Below are positions 59,770 through 64,000 of a DNA stretch of 64,000 nucleotides, one piece after another. Source of the DNA: Antedon mediterranea (Eukaryota > Echinodermata > Crinoidea > Comatulida > Antedonidae); NCBI RefSeq assembly GCF_964355755.1, contig NC_092671.1:2524501-2588500 (forward strand), written 5' to 3'. The notes beneath the pieces were generated by a model, which saw only the letters and a program-made list of their open reading frames with translations, did not search any database and was not told the DNA's origin. The position numbers were made by a program, and so were the translations under genes. Positions within the stretch are counted from its first letter, which is position 1, and each line of letters begins with the position of its first letter.

Positions 59770-62230
59770 CTGCTATCAGACATCTTTATCTAAGCGTAAC
59801 ATCAAAGTGAACGAGGCCAATATGTCTGGAGTGATTTAGCATTTTGAGGTGTATTCAATCATTTTCATTATTTAAACAGCTTTAAGACAGTTTTTAAAAT
59901 TGCGGTACCGTATAATAATAAGAAACGATCTTTATACAAAAATATCTTTTTTCGTTGTGGTCATGGCTGACTTATACATCTTGTTATCTGACAAATTAGG
60001 CCTACAGGGAATTTAATATTCTTGGTTAGTATCAAGATTGTGAATGAGTTTTTTGTGTTTTTTTTAAACAAAAAATAGTTTACAGAAATTGAATACATAT
60101 CGTTAAAAGTAATACAGACATTCAATGTTCCTAAATACATTAAAATATTGGATCCCTCAAGAAATATTATCACTTCCATTATGGAAATGAGCTAACAGCT
60201 GGTCAAAGAAAATGCTTTTTTTTTTCTTTTAATGTTATGTACTTGTAGACTATTTTCATTCTTCATAATTTAATATCTATTGTGGAAGTGAAAAACAACC
60301 ATTACTATTATACTCCCAGAATAATTGTCTCAAAAATAATTTCATTTCGACTGAAAACAATTCAGAAACAGTCTGATGTTTAATTGTATTTTGAGAAGAA
60401 CAAAAGAAAAGAAAAAGAATATAAAAACAAACGGTTATAGTACAGACAATTGGAAGCAAAGGTCAGAAGAGAGAAAGTCATTAATGACAAGTTTCTGTCA
60501 GATATTGTTATAAAACAACAAGTATCTTAAATTACAAAAAAACAAATCTGTCCGAACTCGGAATACATTTTTCTCCTCATCTGTGTTTCTGTTATTCATA
60601 TTATATTAATTTTTCTCCATTCATATTGGTATATTTAATAAGATCATCTTCAATCTTGATAATTGATACAAAATATTCAACGGATATTACATTATTATAG
60701 ATGCACTGATTATGTTTAAATAACATTTAGTATAAAACTAATTCCAAGTAACGAAAGAGACGTCAAGATTTGACATTTCTATCTATATTTAATCATCAGA
60801 AAAGGATATTATAATTTAATATTATTAATTATTATTATAAGATGTCTTTAAAATTATTTTAGTACATTTAAAAAATGCCGTAGAAGGGACACGAACAAGA
60901 GGCAATATATGTTTTAACACTATGGACAACCCTTATTCAGGGGAAACTTTGTTTAAAGGTGTCTACTGTGTTTCATATAACATATAATATAAATAGTCTG
61001 TCAAAAATAGATATTTAAAAATAGTTCATAACTTCAAAATAGCCACAATTTCTGTAAATAATTTATTAGTAGCTTAGATTTTATTGTAGTTGTCAATCTA
61101 GCCTTCATTTTATAGCATCTTTTTGTTTGGCTGTAATCTTAGCTTTTTTTAAACTTTCACTTCCATATTAGGTAATTAGTAAAATTAGCTCAAAGTCGTC
61201 TTATGATTAAAGGTCGTACAACGCTAATCAACAATAATTATCCACTGAATTTACATATTAAAATGAACTGAAAGTTTTTAATCGAACATAGCTATGTTGA
61301 TCGGACTTCAATGGCATTTTCATTGGTTGTTAATTCTGAATACAGTTTTGATGGCACGATCATTTCCCATGTTTCCATGAATTAAATCATGTTGGTAATT
61401 TGTACTTAAATTCCTTTTGAAAGCTTGGAAAGTTCATAAATAAAGTCCTATTACACGGAGGCATTTCAAAATTGCGACATTCAAATAAGGTATGAAGGCT
61501 TTCATACTACACTCCAAAGAAGCACAATCACAATAATATTAATAAATATGCCCCTGTTCTAATATTCTTATAAGGTAAGATACATTTAAATATTGTTTAT
61601 ACAGTAGTTAACCCGTCAGTTGGGAGACCCTACTCACGGAATACTCCTATCAAGGGGACACTTTCCCATGAAATGAACAAGAGGAAATATAATTTAATAC
61701 TACAATCAACCTTTATATCCAGAGAACATCAGTACAGTTTAATAAATGGGCATTTATTTGGGTCCATAAGGCTTAAATAGGGGTTCTACTGTATCCATTC
61801 TGTTATCAATGAAATGGTAAATGGTAAGGTTTGAACAGATGTCTCATTGAAGACACCTCCTGTCATTAAAGTTTCCCCCTTTTTTAACAAGTGCAATACT
61901 TTACCCAGAGATAGCGTCAAGTGTTAATGTTATTAACGAGTCAATGCCGTATAGTACACGGGAAGAAATTATTTATTTAGGTAATATCCTACCATCCTGT
62001 TGTATTTCTCAACGCGTTGAATTATAAGCCGCTTTTTTAATGCTACCCAATCTTTGCACCCCTATGAGAACTTTTCTTTTGAACGTTATTGAAGAATGAT
62101 TGTGAGGTTTCGATACTGATGCCTTTGTTCATCGTGATAAGGGTAGTCTGAGGGGTGTCTGGGGTGTCAGACTTACTAAAATATGGAAATAAAGTGTACC
62201 AGCCAATCATTTAGGCAACATTCCTTTCAG
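59770..62230. other. gene-free region with repeat pieces
   Basis: GGGGACAC-type repeats at about 60880-60975 and 61600-61800; otherwise AT-rich. Open segments near 59963 (+) and 61290-61400 (both strands) lack splice sites. Confidence 0.45.
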
Positions 62231-62372
62231 ATGTTTTTGTTTTAAAAACACAACAATCATGCCGTTAATTACAGCATTACAAGCAATACTATTTTTAGCC
62301 AAAAGAAACATCGTTAATCACTGCCGTTCTAAAGGAAAGCATTCAACAGAAATTGAAAGGGAAAATAATCAT
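62231..62372 (+). CDS. possible exon of a + strand gene
   Basis: 142 bp between acceptor acattcctttcag and donor CAT|GTAAGA, open in the phase 2 entry frame for 47 codons: CFCFKNTTIMPLITALQ, then AILFLAKRNIVNH and a polar basic end. It joins in frame to 57982-58043. Contains one short hydrophobic stretch. Unrecognised. Confidence 0.33.
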
Positions 62373-62384
62373 GTAAGAACACTT

Positions 62385-62760
62385 TGTATAATAAAACAGT
62401 AGGATAATGCATATTCATATAATATGAATATTAAATTACTAGGTGTTAAGTATTCAATATTAGAGCATTTGAGGTTTCTACAATAATCATATGCAAATAA
62501 CAGAATATGCATATTATAAATAATTCATTACTTGATAATAAATATTCAATAGTTTTACAATAATCAATGCAAATAATCATATTTAAATATGAATAATTCA
62601 TTATAATTTAAGCAATATAACACACAAAAACAGAATCATATGCATTCATTTTGAATAATTCATTATTAGCTTCTACAATAATGCATAGTCTTATTGTATT
62701 TATGAATAATTCATATAAAAATGGTTAATAAATATTCAAAAAGTTATCTTTGTTTAGTTT
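62385..62760. repeat. AT-rich degenerate repeat with ATGCAAAT / GAATAATTCAT words
   Basis: About four degenerate units of roughly 90 bp in the order tacaataat - atgcaaata/atgcatat - gaataattcatta - aataaatattcaa. Confidence 0.6.
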
Positions 62761-62830
62761 GCAAAAACAATTTGTTTTTGTAACAAACATACAATATGTA
62801 TTTTAAGTACTACGCATTTGTTTTATTGAC

Positions 62831-62920
62831 TCTCACCATACGTTACAGTATTCTCATCATACGTTACAGTATTGTCACCATACGTTACAGTATTCTCACC
62901 ATACGTTACAGTATTGTCAT
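62831..62920. repeat. 22-bp tandem repeat, four copies
   Basis: (ctcaccatacgttacagtatt) x4 with only c/t and c/g changes; not a CRISPR (no distinct spacers). Confidence 0.95.
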
Positions 62921-63640
62921 ATTAGAACAAAAAGACACAGAACAAAAACAAAATATAAATGTTTTTTAAAAAAAGACATTTTTTTCGCTGTTTGTTATAT
63001 ATATAACTTTCCCATACTTTTTTTTCTGATATCAACATAAACACATTTCCATTCTCAATAAAAACAATAATTGCCTTCAGAATCGCAGAAAACATTTGTT
63101 GATAAGACCAAATATTAATTCAGTTGCCAAAAAATTTTAAATACATCCAACATCATAAACGAGCTCTGAATACTAAAACTATTATCTACAAAATAGCTCA
63201 CTTGCTAACTAATCTTGTCCATGCGTTCTTGCACTAATTGACAATTTGTGATTGAGTTAATTAGAGATTTTGTAAAACCACAAGGCACACACCCTCAAAC
63301 TGAAAAGGGACTTAATTTTCCCAGTGGAATATCAATCTCCTAGCCAGCGGTCTAGTGCAGATTTCACTTCCTCTGTTCTGTCAGATTAACACCAATGTGC
63401 CTACACCATTGACACAGACTTTGAATTATTTAACTAGCTTTGACTATCTTTTCATACCAAAGCCCTCTATTTGGTGGAACTGAAACATCTGGTAGTTGTT
63501 ATTATATATAATTAATATAATGATAAATATGTAAAAATACAATAACTAGAAATTTAGTATTTAAAATAAATTTTGTTCGATAATGTGTAAAAAACTGTTT
63601 TGTTTTAAAAATTCTGTCTTTATATTATTAAATTAGACAT
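62921..63640. other. gene-free AT-rich stretch
   Basis: Nothing recognised. Confidence 0.5.
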
Positions 63641-63830
63641 TGTACAGCAGGATCAATCTCTTTGAGGACGTCCCTATTTAGAGGACACTTTCATTTGAAA
63701 TGAACGAGTGATATAAACAGTAAAAGCCAACACTATTCAGGGGACACCCCCCATCAAGGGGACACCCCCCATCAAGGGGACAATCTATATTGATTGTGTT
63801 CTACTGTGCTACAATATCATATGTTTGAAA
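63640..63830. repeat. GGGGACACC-type repeat
   Basis: cctatttagaggacactttcatttgaaatgaacgag, then ggggacaccccccatcaa twice in direct tandem (18 bp). Confidence 0.8.
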
Positions 63831-63845
63831 ATGGTACACTCCTTA

Positions 63846-63981
63846 AGCTCTGTCTACACTATCAAACTTTATGTGACAAAAAAATATGATGTGCCCATAT
63901 ATGGACATGATGATGTCATATCACTACCACATTTGGGCTCAATTTTGTTTGTGAAACTAGTTTGATAGTGTAGACAGAGCT
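63846..63981. mobile_element. intact 136-bp Harbinger-type MITE
   Basis: TIRs AGCTCTGTCTACACTATCAA and its exact complement (ending ...TTGATAGTGTAGACAGAGCT), flanked by TTA (63843-63845 and 63982-63984). Best copy of the family with pieces at 20.9, 21.2, 35.2 and 36.5 kb. Confidence 0.95.
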
Positions 63982-64000
63982 TTAGAAATCTATTTTGATA

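Noticed and set aside
61290-61400. Short open frames on both strands
   Set aside because: Both strands equally open, no splice sites.
62831-62920. Regular short repeats that could suggest a CRISPR array
   Set aside because: Simple head-to-tail 22-bp tandem repeat without spacers in an animal genome.

Overview
The window is 64 kb of AT-rich (roughly 70% A+T) animal-type genomic DNA. Genes are split into short exons by GT-AG introns, there are no operons, and interspersed repeats are abundant: MITEs, LINE 3' tails, tRNA-derived SINEs, Helitron-like elements and microsatellites. The style suggests a marine invertebrate, possibly a deuterostome such as an echinoderm. That is inference; no single gene here fixes the species. 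Most long ORFs are chance or repeat-derived, because the real exons are too short to stand out as ORFs.

Two genes are well supported. (1) On the + strand (16773-22037) a complete cell-surface immunoglobulin-like gene: signal-peptide exon, Ig exon, acidic/Thr stalk exon, a second near-identical Ig+stalk pair, and a transmembrane exon. All internal junctions are phase 1, giving 268 residues in the full splice form and 159 if one Ig+stalk pair is skipped. The second pair comes from a recent tandem duplication of about 2 kb. (2) On the - strand two exons (20679-20793, then 12653-12690) join in phase to give an almost complete C1 zinc-finger domain with tensin-like spacing. Its exons interleave with those of the Ig gene on the opposite strand. 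A possible first exon lies at 33363-33443.

Less certain but splice-consistent candidates are: a compact small-peptide gene at 44.5-45.4 kb (TATA box, coding exons, poly(A) signal) with a motif resembling the PTH/TIP39 hormone family; a Cys-rich two-exon tail at 41.6-41.9 kb; a + strand exon chain at 57.5-62.4 kb; and - strand exons at 56.6 and 59.7 kb.

Layout: 1-10.7 kb is mostly repeats and non-coding DNA, with one possible membrane-protein exon at 0.85-1.0 kb. 10.7-12.1 kb is a hAT-type MITE carrying a nested Harbinger-type MITE. 12.1-14 kb has a SINE, a C1 exon and a LINE reverse-transcriptase relic. 14.4-16.3 kb is a diverged tandem block upstream of the Ig gene. 16.7-22 kb is the Ig gene, with a hammerhead ribozyme and a datable retroposon in its first intron. 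22-33 kb has SINEs, a Helitron-like element, a MITE and a tRNA-like gene. 33-45 kb has candidate exons and MITE copies. 45-52.7 kb has the second Helitron-like copy and a TTAA MITE. 53-64 kb has minisatellites, candidate exons and a perfect TTA-flanked MITE at the right end.
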